From contig DMAP01000339.1 in the NCBI GenBank assembly GCA_003446975.1, forward strand, positions 1 to 7,897: a stretch of DNA of 7,897 nucleotides, written 5' to 3'. The DNA comes from Clostridiales bacterium. Lineage in GTDB: Bacteria > Bacillota > Clostridia > Tissierellales > Dethiosulfatibacteraceae. Position 1 is the first letter of the stretch. Each line of letters begins with the position of its first letter. Positions 1-7,051 of this stretch are shown here, in pieces. The notes under the pieces are model-generated. The model was not told where the DNA came from. It worked only from the letters and a program-made list of their open reading frames with translations, and searched no databases. Position numbers and translations under genes: made by a program.

Positions 1-1
1 T

Positions 2-37
2 ACTATTATTGTCATGGTAAAGGCGGAGGTAATATGA
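2..37 (+). CDS. C-terminal end of a probable upstream gene (partial)
   Basis: Reading from base 2, eleven codons (TIIVMVKAEVI) are open from the window edge to a TGA at 35-37. That stop overlaps the ATG of the LCP gene as ATGA, the usual sign of two translationally coupled genes in one operon, and the Shine-Dalgarno site of the LCP gene would lie inside these last codons. Eleven residues are too few to name a family. The alternative is that these bases are simply untranslated leader, since a short open stretch at an edge is not strong evidence. Confidence 0.35.
   Translation, partial: TIIVMVKAEVI
25..30 (+). promoter_or_regulatory. Ribosome binding site of the LCP gene
   Basis: GGAGGT lies three bases before the ATG at 34. 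A second in-frame ATG at 46 (codon 5) would sit 15 bases away, too far, so this site decides the start at 34. The reading frame stays open upstream to the window edge, but it contains no ATG, GTG or TTG codon there. Confidence 0.7.
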
Positions 38-1002
38 AACAATTTATGAAAATCTTTTCCGTTGCGCTGGTCGTATTCATGGTCATCGCCAGTGTTCAGG
101 TATATAGTATATATAAAGGTATTTTAGGAGCCAATAATCGGGTTCCTTCATATGATGAGAATTGGTTGTCAGATTATCAAAATGATCTTGTCACTTTGGA
201 AACCTATGAGGCATATATATCAGGAGGCAATCGAGTCAATATCCTCATTGCGGGCCTGGAAGATGTTAGAACAGACACGATCATATTGGCCAGCTACAAT
301 ATAAAAACCAAAAAGCTGGACATGATTTCGATTCCAAGAGACACCTATTATTACAAAGAAGGCTTCAGAAGCGGATTTCAGTATGTGGCAAACTATAAAA
401 TCAACGCAGTCTATAGTGGTCATGGTATTGAAGGATTAATAAGGGCTGTGGAGGACATTGTCAATGTCCCAATTCATCATTATGTTACAGTGACGATGAC
501 TGGCGCCGAGAAGATTGTAAATGCAATGGGCGGTGTCGAGTTTGACGTTCCTTTTGACATGAAGTATGATGATATTTACGACAGTCCACCATTGCATATC
601 GATCTGAAAGCAGGTCCGCAGGTTCTTGATGGAAAAAACGCAGTTGACTTTTTGAGATTCAGAAAGAATAATGACGGGACCATATCTTACGGTGATATCC
701 AAAGAATCGAGCAGCAGCAGAATTTTCTGGCAGCCGCTGCAAAGCAGGCATTTGGAATCAGATTTCCGTTGGTTGTGAAAGAAGTGTTTGATGCTGTCAA
801 AACAGATGTGAAATTATCCGAAGCCATAACATATGCCACCTCGACAATTGGGATCAAATCAGAGAATATCAGCTTCTACACATTGCCTGGAAATGCAGAG
901 TATATGCAAGGCGTGTCCTTTTACATGGTGAATGGAATAGAGATGCAAAAAATCATATACGGAATATACAATATACCATTTGAAAAAGCAACCGGCAATT
1001 AA
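34..1002 (+). CDS. LytR-CpsA-Psr (LCP) family cell-wall glycopolymer ligase
   Basis: 322-residue membrane-anchored protein. Residues 1-4 are cytoplasmic, about 5-27 form one transmembrane segment, and the LCP domain outside the membrane starts near residue 68. LCP enzymes move undecaprenyl-pyrophosphate-linked glycopolymers (teichoic acids, capsule, secondary wall polymers) onto peptidoglycan. Seen motifs: NILIAG (69-74), the R79/D81 pair in VRTDT, SIPRDTY with R102, KINAVY, the LRFRK block with R208 and R210, and GDIQRIEQQQ with D221, R224 and Q228. These are the arginines, aspartates and glutamine known in the family to hold the pyrophosphate and Mg2+. The loop between NILIAG and VRTDT is very short, and E76 stands where an aspartate is more usual. 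Length is normal for a short LCP protein without extra C-terminal domains. It ends at its own terminator and may be coupled to an upstream gene. The actual polymer substrate cannot be read from sequence. Confidence 0.93.
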   Translation: MKQFMKIFSVALVVFMVIASVQVYSIYKGILGANNRVPSYDENWLSDYQNDLVTLETYEAYISGGNRVNILIAGLEDVRTDTIILASYNIKTKKLDMISIPRDTYYYKEGFRSGFQYVANYKINAVYSGHGIEGLIRAVEDIVNVPIHHYVTVTMTGAEKIVNAMGGVEFDVPFDMKYDDIYDSPPLHIDLKAGPQVLDGKNAVDFLRFRKNNDGTISYGDIQRIEQQQNFLAAAAKQAFGIRFPLVVKEVFDAVKTDVKLSEAITYATSTIGIKSENISFYTLPGNAEYMQGVSFYMVNGIEMQKIIYGIYNIPFEKATGN

Positions 1003-1013
1003 CAGACATCAGC

Positions 1014-1043
1014 ATAAACCCAGACCATGGGTTTATTTTTTTT
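1014..1043 (+). terminator. Rho-independent terminator after the LCP gene
   Basis: A perfect 9-bp stem, ATAAACCCA (1014-1022) with TGGGTTTAT (1028-1036), encloses the loop GACCA and runs into an unbroken T tract at 1036-1043. It begins 12 bases after the LCP stop codon and separates that gene from the polyphosphate operon. Confidence 0.9.
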
Positions 1044-1063
1044 ACGGTGTGATATATAATGAT

Positions 1064-1117
1064 TTTACATAGAATTTACTTAAAAATCCACACTTTCAGC
1101 GCAATTCATTATACAAT
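1064..1117 (+). promoter_or_regulatory. Candidate promoter with PhoP-box-like repeats, polyphosphate operon
   Basis: TTTACA (1064-1069) and TTTACT (1075-1080) start exactly 11 bp apart, and a weaker TCCACA follows at 1087-1092. Downstream, TACAAT (1112-1117) is a 5-of-6 match to the -10 consensus, and no good -35 box is present at the right distance. Repeats of TTHACA with about 11-bp period upstream of a -10 and in place of a -35 are how PhoP-activated promoters look in Bacillus subtilis. Transcription would start near 1124, about 20 bases before the first ATG. Only one repeat matches the consensus fully and the DNA is AT-rich, so this is a lead, not a firm call. Confidence 0.33.
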
Positions 1118-1144
1118 AAGTTAAATCAGTTAGGATGGTGAAAG

Positions 1145-2683
1145 ATGAGCAGTGTGAAGATAGGATCGATCATTTATATAGGTTCCACTGAAATTTCTGT
1201 TACTATCAAGCAGAGCAAGAAGAACAGTCTGCAGATGGTGGAAAAGGCGAGTCACAGCATTGGAATAGGCAAAGAGGCTTTTGAAACAGGAAAAATATCA
1301 GCTGAAAAAGTCGACCGAATTGTTGAAATCGTCTCCAATTTCAAACAGCTTTCTATAGAGTACGGCGCTGAAAGAATTGTGCTTTTTGCATCGACAGCCA
1401 TAAGAGAATCCGAAAACAAGTACTATATTAGGGACAGACTCTATCAGGAAACAGGCATTGTACTTGAAGTCATCAGCGACTCTGAGTTAAAGAACATTAT
1501 TTTCATGTCCAATCTCAAAGTATTAAATGATGCGGACTATCTGAAGAACAATGCCATCATAACCTTTATCGGCAGTGGGAATCTAGGAATCGCTTTTTAC
1601 GAGGATATGTCTATCAATTTTCTGCAAAATATTTTAATTGGCACCATCAAGCTATATGAGATAGCAAAAAATGTGGACAAATATTCAGATAAAATGAACA
1701 TCATGGTTAAAGAACAGCTTAATACCTACTTCAATTTTCTCCCGACTTTTCTGCCCAAAAGCAATATCAAGGATTTTATTGTAACAGGCAGAACCATTGA
1801 TACTATCAAGGCACTGTGCAAGGCTGAGGAAAAGGGAGATATCAGCTTCATATCAAAATCAAGTCTTACGGCTTTTTACAATGAAATCGTTGCCCTAAAC
1901 GCGGATAGCTTAGCAATCAAATACAATCTGAATCGTGAATTTTCAAATGAGTTGGTCATTGCAACCATCGTGATTGAGAACCTACTAGAAATGACTGAAG
2001 CTGAAACTATAGTTGTACCGAACATATTCTTTTTTGATATTGTTTTTTACCAGATGATGTTGCCAAAACAATACGAGGAAATAAAAACCAAATTCTATGG
2101 CTATGCCATTGAATCATCAAGAAAATTAGCGCAGATGTACAAATCGTATGGGAAGCACATCGAGTTTGTTGATGAGCTTGCTAGCGCGATACTGAAGAAA
2201 CTTTCAAAAACCAACCGATTTAGGGAAAAAGAGATCATCTACTTAAAAATTGCAGTTATTTTGCACAACATTGGTAAATATATCAATCCGGATAAACATT
2301 ATCTGAATTCAAGCTATATCATCCAGAAGACAGACATCATAGGCTTAAGCGAGGAAGACAGAAAGATGATATCCCTTATTGTCAAATATCAGTCCTACTT
2401 GCTGCCAACTGAAAAAGACGAGGAGTACGCAAAACTAAGCCCCGTGGAGAAAATATCAGTATCAAAGCTTTCAGCGGTGTTGAGGCTGGCAGATGCATTG
2501 GATAAGAACTATAGCCAAAAATTCAAAAATATCAATATAAAACAGCAAAAGGGATTGTTGGTTGTTGAGGTTGAAAGCAAGACAAATACCTACATCGAAC
2601 AGATTAAGTTCAACGAGTATAGCGAGTTTTTCAAAGAGGTATTCGGGATAGAAGTGAAACTAGTGATAAAAAGGGGATTATGA
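1145..2683 (+). CDS. Degenerate Ppx/GppA-like protein with HD-like C-terminal domain
   Basis: 512 residues, same layout as the true exopolyphosphatase encoded at 4762-6261: an actin-like Ppx/GppA domain in about residues 1-310 and an HD-type helical domain in about 325-510. Aligned by eye with that protein, nearly every key motif is altered. The first phosphate loop DIGSNT reads YIGSTE (11-16), the second DIGGGSTE reads FIGSGNLG (141-148), GGTIR reads GRTID (215-219), and SRDGLREG becomes PNIFFFDI (292-299). In the C-terminal domain the HD pair is H374-N375, the HHEH ligand group is reduced to H385, and a further histidine is Q416. Retained similarity includes FASTAIRE (81-88) and RLADALDK. 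Polyphosphate hydrolysis therefore looks unlikely; a regulatory, polyphosphate-binding or partner role is inferred. AGGATGGTG at 1132-1140 gives a good ribosome site for the ATG at 1145. It is the first gene of the ppk-ppx operon, three bases from ppk. Confidence 0.82.
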   Translation: MSSVKIGSIIYIGSTEISVTIKQSKKNSLQMVEKASHSIGIGKEAFETGKISAEKVDRIVEIVSNFKQLSIEYGAERIVLFASTAIRESENKYYIRDRLYQETGIVLEVISDSELKNIIFMSNLKVLNDADYLKNNAIITFIGSGNLGIAFYEDMSINFLQNILIGTIKLYEIAKNVDKYSDKMNIMVKEQLNTYFNFLPTFLPKSNIKDFIVTGRTIDTIKALCKAEEKGDISFISKSSLTAFYNEIVALNADSLAIKYNLNREFSNELVIATIVIENLLEMTEAETIVVPNIFFFDIVFYQMMLPKQYEEIKTKFYGYAIESSRKLAQMYKSYGKHIEFVDELASAILKKLSKTNRFREKEIIYLKIAVILHNIGKYINPDKHYLNSSYIIQKTDIIGLSEEDRKMISLIVKYQSYLLPTEKDEEYAKLSPVEKISVSKLSAVLRLADALDKNYSQKFKNINIKQQKGLLVVEVESKTNTYIEQIKFNEYSEFFKEVFGIEVKLVIKRGL

Positions 2684-2686
2684 TTA

Positions 2687-4765
2687 ATGGAGCACAATCA
2701 GGATCAAAAATATATCAACAGAGAGCTTAGCTGGCTCATGTTCAACGACAGGGTTTTAGAAGAGGCATATGACAAAGACAGCAAGGTCTTTACACGATTG
2801 AAATTTCTGGCAATTACGGCATCCAATCTCGATGAGTTTTTTATGGTCAGGGTAGCCGGTCTCAAACAACAGATGGCTGCCAAATACAGAAAAAGGGACA
2901 TATCCGGAAGGACACCTGAAGAGCAGCTGAATGCAATCTATATCGAAACACAATTGATGATGAAAAAGATATACAGCTGTCTGAATAAGTCACTCATGCC
3001 TAAGTTGGAGGAATATGGAATCCGGTTTAGAAAGTATGGTGAATTGAATGAAAAGCAAGCTGTCTACGCAAGCGATTTCTTTGACGAATTTTGTTTTCCA
3101 GCCCTTACACCCTTAGCAGTTGATGCTGGAAGGCCATTCCCGTTGCTTCAGACTAAAAGTATCAATATCGGACTTATGCTAGCTTCAACAGCCGAGGAAG
3201 AGCTTTTTGCCGTTGTTAAGGTGCCTACCGTATTGCCTAGATTTGTCGAGATACATGGCGAGGAAGGCGCTACGGAATACATTTTTTTAGAAGAAATAAT
3301 TCTAAATAACCTGGAAAAGCTATTCACAGGCTATGAAATTATGGAGAAATCAATCTTCAGAATCACAAGGGACTCCGATCTTGAGATGGATGAGGATGAC
3401 GCTGAGGACTTGCTGATTCAAATTGAAAAGAACATCAAAAGAAGGAAATGGGGTGCTGCGGTCAGGCTGGAAATACAGAGTAAAGGCGACAAGAAAATAA
3501 GAAAGTTTATCAAAAAAAGATTGGAAGTGAAGGACGAGGAGACCTATGAAATCAATGGTCCACTGGATCCTACCTGTTGGTTTGATTTTATAGAAAACAA
3601 AAAATTCGCACATCTGTTGGATATGTTGCCAAAACCACAGGATTCAATAGACTTCTTCGGACAGGAAGATTTGTTTGAGGCTATAAAAGAAAGGGATAGA
3701 TTATTGCATCATCCCTATGAATCATTTTATAAGGTGCTTGAATTTATCGAACAAGCAGTTGAAGACCCCAAGGTTCTAGCTATCAAACAAACCCTTTACC
3801 GTGTCAGCAACAACTCACCAATCATATCGAAACTCATAAATGCTGCTGAAAACGGCAAGCAGGTCACTGTGGTGGTGGAGTTGAAGGCCAGATTTGATGA
3901 GGAAAGGAACATTCTATGGGCAAGAAAGCTTGAACAGGCCGGTTGCCATGTGGTCTACGGACTGCCTGGACTCAAGATCCACAGCAAGGCCTTGCTGATT
4001 GTCCGAAGAGAAGAGGACGGCATACGCCGCTATGTCCACCTTTCAACAGGCAACTATAATGATACAACGGCTACTCTTTATGAAGACATAGGACTTTTTA
4101 CATGCAGAGAGGATATCTGCATTGATGTATCCAATATGTTCAATATGATCACAGGATACACTAAAACAGTACATTATAAAAAAATATTTGTAGCACCCGG
4201 AAACCTGCGAAACGGTTTTGAATACTATATTGATAGGGAGATTAGCAATGTAAGAGCTGGCGGCGAAGGACATATCATCGCAAAGCTGAACTCCCTGATA
4301 GATCAGGGCATCATAGACAAACTCTACGAAGCATCTCAGGTCGGCGTGAAGATTGAATTGATTATCAGAGGCATGTGTGGATTAAGGTCAAAAGTTGATG
4401 GATTCAGTGAAAACATTACTGTCAGAAGCATCGTGGGCACCTTTCTTGAGCACAGTCGGATTTATTATTTCTATAATGGAGGCGATGATGATCTGTTCCT
4501 ATCCAGCGCTGATTGGATGGAGAGGAATCTTGACAGAAGGATAGAAATACTGTTTCCTGTGGAGGAGCTTCAGCTTAAGAAAAGACTTCAGGACTTCCTA
4601 GATGTACTACTGGCGGACACTGAAAAGACAAGGATACAACTGGATGATGGAACCTACAAGGATTTGGATCGCAGAGGAAAGGAAGCAATCAATGCTCAGA
4701 TGCTTATGCACCAAAAGGCGGTTGAAGCAATTAATAAAGCCAAAAAGGATATGATAGGATTATGA
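2687..4765 (+). CDS. ppk: Polyphosphate kinase (PPK1 family)
   Basis: 692 residues, the normal length of PPK1. The enzyme reversibly transfers the terminal phosphate of ATP to a growing polyphosphate chain through a phosphohistidine, usually at the inner face of the membrane. The N-terminal domain opens with the hallmark NRELSWLMFNDRVLEEA and RLKFLAITASNLDEFFMVR. The two phospholipase-D-like C-terminal domains carry YRVS with R372 and KARFDEE with R402 (the Mg2+/phosphate-contacting arginines of the family), GLKIHSK with H432, the histidine expected to be phosphorylated, and LEHSR with the second active-site histidine H589, followed by SSADWMERNLDRRIE. All catalytic residues I can place are present. 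The start at 2687 is just after the stop of the preceding gene, with AAGGGG at 2671-2676 as a somewhat distant ribosome site. The end overlaps ppx by four bases. Confidence 0.98.
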   Translation: MEHNQDQKYINRELSWLMFNDRVLEEAYDKDSKVFTRLKFLAITASNLDEFFMVRVAGLKQQMAAKYRKRDISGRTPEEQLNAIYIETQLMMKKIYSCLNKSLMPKLEEYGIRFRKYGELNEKQAVYASDFFDEFCFPALTPLAVDAGRPFPLLQTKSINIGLMLASTAEEELFAVVKVPTVLPRFVEIHGEEGATEYIFLEEIILNNLEKLFTGYEIMEKSIFRITRDSDLEMDEDDAEDLLIQIEKNIKRRKWGAAVRLEIQSKGDKKIRKFIKKRLEVKDEETYEINGPLDPTCWFDFIENKKFAHLLDMLPKPQDSIDFFGQEDLFEAIKERDRLLHHPYESFYKVLEFIEQAVEDPKVLAIKQTLYRVSNNSPIISKLINAAENGKQVTVVVELKARFDEERNILWARKLEQAGCHVVYGLPGLKIHSKALLIVRREEDGIRRYVHLSTGNYNDTTATLYEDIGLFTCREDICIDVSNMFNMITGYTKTVHYKKIFVAPGNLRNGFEYYIDREISNVRAGGEGHIIAKLNSLIDQGIIDKLYEASQVGVKIELIIRGMCGLRSKVDGFSENITVRSIVGTFLEHSRIYYFYNGGDDDLFLSSADWMERNLDRRIEILFPVEELQLKKRLQDFLDVLLADTEKTRIQLDDGTYKDLDRRGKEAINAQMLMHQKAVEAINKAKKDMIGL

Positions 4766-6261
4766 AATACGGAATAATAGATATCGGATCAAATACATTC
4801 AGATTGATCATTGCTGAGATCATCAATGACTCATACTTTGTCGTTGATGGCTTTAAAGAAAGCGTTAGGCTTTCAGAGGGTTTGGATAACGACAGCATGC
4901 TGAGTGAGGAAAAGTTGACCTACGGATTGAAGACTCTGAAGATGCTGGTGAATTACTGCAGGCAAAGCGGTTGTGAAGAAATTAGAGTCGTAGGTACCGC
5001 TGCATTGAGAAAAGCAAACAACAGAGATGTTTTTATCCAGCAGGCTATGAAAGATATAGATATTAATGTTGAGTTGTTGCCCGGAGAGATGGAAGCTGAG
5101 TACGACTATGTGGGGTCCATCAATTCAATCAACCTGGACGATTATCTGTTCATGGATATCGGTGGTGGATCAACAGAACTTGGACTAATCAAGAAAAGGA
5201 AACTAAAGGAAAGTGTCAGTTTGCCATTCGGAGCCGTGGATTTGGCTGAAAAGTATAACCTAAAAGATAAACCGGATGAAAAGGATGTCAAAAAATTAGA
5301 GAAATTTCTGACAGATCAATACAAGGGTCTTGACTGGCTGAAAGAAGCAAAGAAGTTGCCACTGGTCGGTATAGGCGGAACAATCAGGGAGATAGGGAAG
5401 ATACAAAAGCGTAAATCAGAATACCCATTGAGCGCCATTCACAACTACCAGGTCAAACCTCAGGAATTGGATGACATATACAAGTCAGTCTCAACAGTTG
5501 GTTTTAAAGAGAGATGCGGCATCAACGGACTAGGAAAGGATAGAGCGGATATATTTGTAGGCGCTTGCGGAGCGGTAAGACATTTGGTGGATTACCTGAA
5601 CAGCGACAGCCTAATCATCAGCAGGGATGGCTTGAGAGAGGGGCTTCTGTACGAAAAGATGGGTTATGGCATTGGAAATGTGACATCTGACCCTCTAGTA
5701 CTATCGGTTGAGAATATGTTGAAGGTTTATGACATCGATTATGGACACGCTTCTCATGTGCTAATCCTGTTTAGAAAACTTTTCAATGAACTTAGTGAGA
5801 TCCATCAGATTAAAGAAAATGTTGATGATATAATATATACAGCCAGCATGCTTCACGATGTTGGCAAACTGCTGGACTACAAAAATCATCATGAGCACAC
5901 ATTCTACATTATGCTCAACTCATTGCTTAGTGGTATCAGTCATAAAAAACAGCTGATGGCGGCGATTGTGGCAGGCAATCATACAGACAGCAAGCTGAAA
6001 ATCAACCTGGACATGTACACCAGATTACTGACAAAAGAAGAGCTTCAAACGGTTGATCGGCTCAGCATACTCATGAAGCTGGCAGAGGGATTGGACAGAG
6101 GTTTGTCATCAAAGGTCAAGGATATCATGTGTCGATGTGTAGACAAATATGTCATCATCAAAACAATAAACTATGATGATATATCACTGGAAATCGCCTA
6201 TCTGCGTACTCTGGAGAACGACTTCGAAAACACCTTCAAGCTCAAGATGATTATCGTATAA
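4762..6261 (+). CDS. ppx: Exopolyphosphatase, Ppx/GppA family with C-terminal HD domain
   Basis: 499 residues, close to the length of long two-part Ppx proteins. It should release terminal orthophosphate from polyphosphate; hydrolysis of pppGpp, as by GppA, is a possible second activity that sequence cannot separate. The actin-like half shows DIGSNTFRLI (7-16), VVGTAALRKANNR (76-88), LPGEMEAE (106-113) with E111 as the likely catalytic-type glutamate, DIGGGSTELG (132-141), GIGGTIRE (203-210) and SRDGLREGLL (287-296). The C-terminal half is an HD-type domain with intact ligands: H365-D366, H376, H377, H379 and H407. Its ATG overlaps the ppk stop as ATGA, and no strong separate ribosome site is present (AGGA at 4756-4759 is too close), so translational coupling to ppk is likely. 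The overlap ties synthesis and breakdown of polyphosphate to one transcript. Confidence 0.95.
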   Translation: MKYGIIDIGSNTFRLIIAEIINDSYFVVDGFKESVRLSEGLDNDSMLSEEKLTYGLKTLKMLVNYCRQSGCEEIRVVGTAALRKANNRDVFIQQAMKDIDINVELLPGEMEAEYDYVGSINSINLDDYLFMDIGGGSTELGLIKKRKLKESVSLPFGAVDLAEKYNLKDKPDEKDVKKLEKFLTDQYKGLDWLKEAKKLPLVGIGGTIREIGKIQKRKSEYPLSAIHNYQVKPQELDDIYKSVSTVGFKERCGINGLGKDRADIFVGACGAVRHLVDYLNSDSLIISRDGLREGLLYEKMGYGIGNVTSDPLVLSVENMLKVYDIDYGHASHVLILFRKLFNELSEIHQIKENVDDIIYTASMLHDVGKLLDYKNHHEHTFYIMLNSLLSGISHKKQLMAAIVAGNHTDSKLKINLDMYTRLLTKEELQTVDRLSILMKLAEGLDRGLSSKVKDIMCRCVDKYVIIKTINYDDISLEIAYLRTLENDFENTFKLKMIIV

Positions 6262-6264
6262 AAC

Positions 6265-6297
6265 AAAAAACAAAAGGGACGGTTCCTTTTGTTTTTT
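6265..6297 (+). terminator. Long hairpin terminator closing the polyphosphate operon
   Basis: A 15-bp stem starts four bases after the ppx stop. AAAAAACAAAAGG (6265-6277) pairs with CCTTTTGTTTTTT (6285-6297), continued by a G-U and an A-U pair and a CGG loop (6280-6282). The T-rich 3' arm supplies the U tract. Because the 5' arm is A-rich, the complement folds almost as well, so it could also act on the other strand, although no gene converges on it here. The centre GGGACGGTTCC resembles a motif I recall in dispersed clostridial palindromes. Confidence 0.85.
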
Positions 6298-6360
6298 GCC
6301 ACTTAATAATAAGTTAAGATATGACTGTTATACTTGTTTTACCTGAAAATAAACAAACCT

Positions 6361-6384
6361 GTTGATAATTAACATATTGCAATA
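6361..6384 (+). promoter_or_regulatory. Two adjacent small dyads upstream of the site-2 protease gene
   Basis: GTTGATAATTAAC (6361-6373) is a 13-base near-palindrome with one mismatched pair, and TATTGCAATA (6375-6384) is a perfect 10-base palindrome. They lie one base apart, directly before the ribosome site AAGGAG (6391-6396). Such paired dyads can be operator half-sites. I could not find a convincing -35/-10 pair in 6298-6402; TATACT at 6329-6334 is the best -10-like string but lacks a -35. Short palindromes are common in AT-rich DNA, so support is weak. Confidence 0.22.
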
Positions 6385-6402
6385 GAAAGAAAGGAGCAAC
6401 AA

Positions 6403-7038
6403 ATGCTGCAAAGTCTTTTACCCAAACTCCTTATCATACCAGCCATACTTATAGGGATATCCATTCATGAATATGGCCATGCATTGGCAGCGGTCAAGCT
6501 GGGAGACGACACACCGTTGTATCAGGGGAGACTAACCCTGAATCCAATCAAACATTTGGATCCCATGGGATTTTTATTTCTGATGATAGTTGGATTTGGT
6601 TGGGCAAAGCCTGTCATGATTAATCCAAGAAATTTCAAGAATCCAAGAAGAGATGATATCATCGTGTCATTGGCAGGCGTCACCATGAACCTATTGACAG
6701 CCATAGCCTTTACACTACTTATAAAACTTGTGGTTAATAATTTCTATAGTTTCTTAATAACTGAAGTTGGTCAATACGCCATCACAATGCTTTATGCAGT
6801 GGTGCAGATAAATATTGTTTTGATGATATTCAACCTGATGCCCATACCACCGCTGGATGGCCATCATATAGCTCAAAGTGTTGGCGGATGGCGAGTCGCA
6901 AATTTCTTTAGACAATATGAACAGATTATTCGAATAGGATTGATTCTGTTGTTGGTCACTGGCTATATCGGAAGAATCATCGGGCCACCGGTTTATGGAA
7001 TAACCAATTTCCTTTTTTCCGTATTTAAAGTTTTCTAG
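6403..7038 (+). CDS. Site-2 protease family (M50) membrane metalloprotease
   Basis: 211-residue polytopic membrane protein with the zinc-site motif HEYGH (residues 22-26) in the first transmembrane helix and the second zinc-ligand motif NLMPIPPLDG (144-153, ligand D152) in a later helix. Other family marks are GRLTLNPIKHLDPMG (42-56) and the GVTMN turn (92-96). Hydrophobic segments are near 9-29, 55-68, 88-111, 125-147 and 172-195. There is no PDZ domain, so it belongs to the small YwhC/Rip3-like group rather than to RseP or RasP. Such enzymes cut substrates within the membrane, but the substrate of this small group is generally unknown. AAGGAG six bases upstream makes the start clear. It is probably a single-gene unit between two terminators, so the neighbours do not hint at a target. 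Confidence 0.93.
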   Translation: MLQSLLPKLLIIPAILIGISIHEYGHALAAVKLGDDTPLYQGRLTLNPIKHLDPMGFLFLMIVGFGWAKPVMINPRNFKNPRRDDIIVSLAGVTMNLLTAIAFTLLIKLVVNNFYSFLITEVGQYAITMLYAVVQINIVLMIFNLMPIPPLDGHHIAQSVGGWRVANFFRQYEQIIRIGLILLLVTGYIGRIIGPPVYGITNFLFSVFKVF

Positions 7039-7051
7039 AATTTAAGAGTTA

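Noticed and set aside
1..33. Possible N-terminal extension of the LCP gene beyond ATG 34
   Set aside because: The frame is open to the edge but has no start codon there, and a strong ribosome site sits directly before ATG 34, which begins a normal membrane anchor.
220..702. Open frames on the - strand inside the LCP gene
   Set aside because: They are shadows of a well-supported + strand gene with conserved motifs, and show no family features or ribosome sites.
1055..1060. Exact TATAAT close to the LCP terminator
   Set aside because: The hexamers 16-18 bases upstream lie in the terminator stem and T tract and do not look like a -35. TACAAT at 1112 is better placed for the operon start.
2704..4273. 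Several - strand frames of 65-87 codons inside ppk
   Set aside because: They lie antisense to a gene with intact catalytic motifs along its whole length; their low-complexity, cysteine- and phenylalanine-rich translations look like chance.
1115..6317. Shared 10-mer AATAAGTTAA at 1115-1124 and 6308-6317, both upstream of genes
   Set aside because: It is a single AT-only-rich string, flanks do not match, and positions relative to the start codons differ (about 20 versus about 85 bases), so chance is enough.
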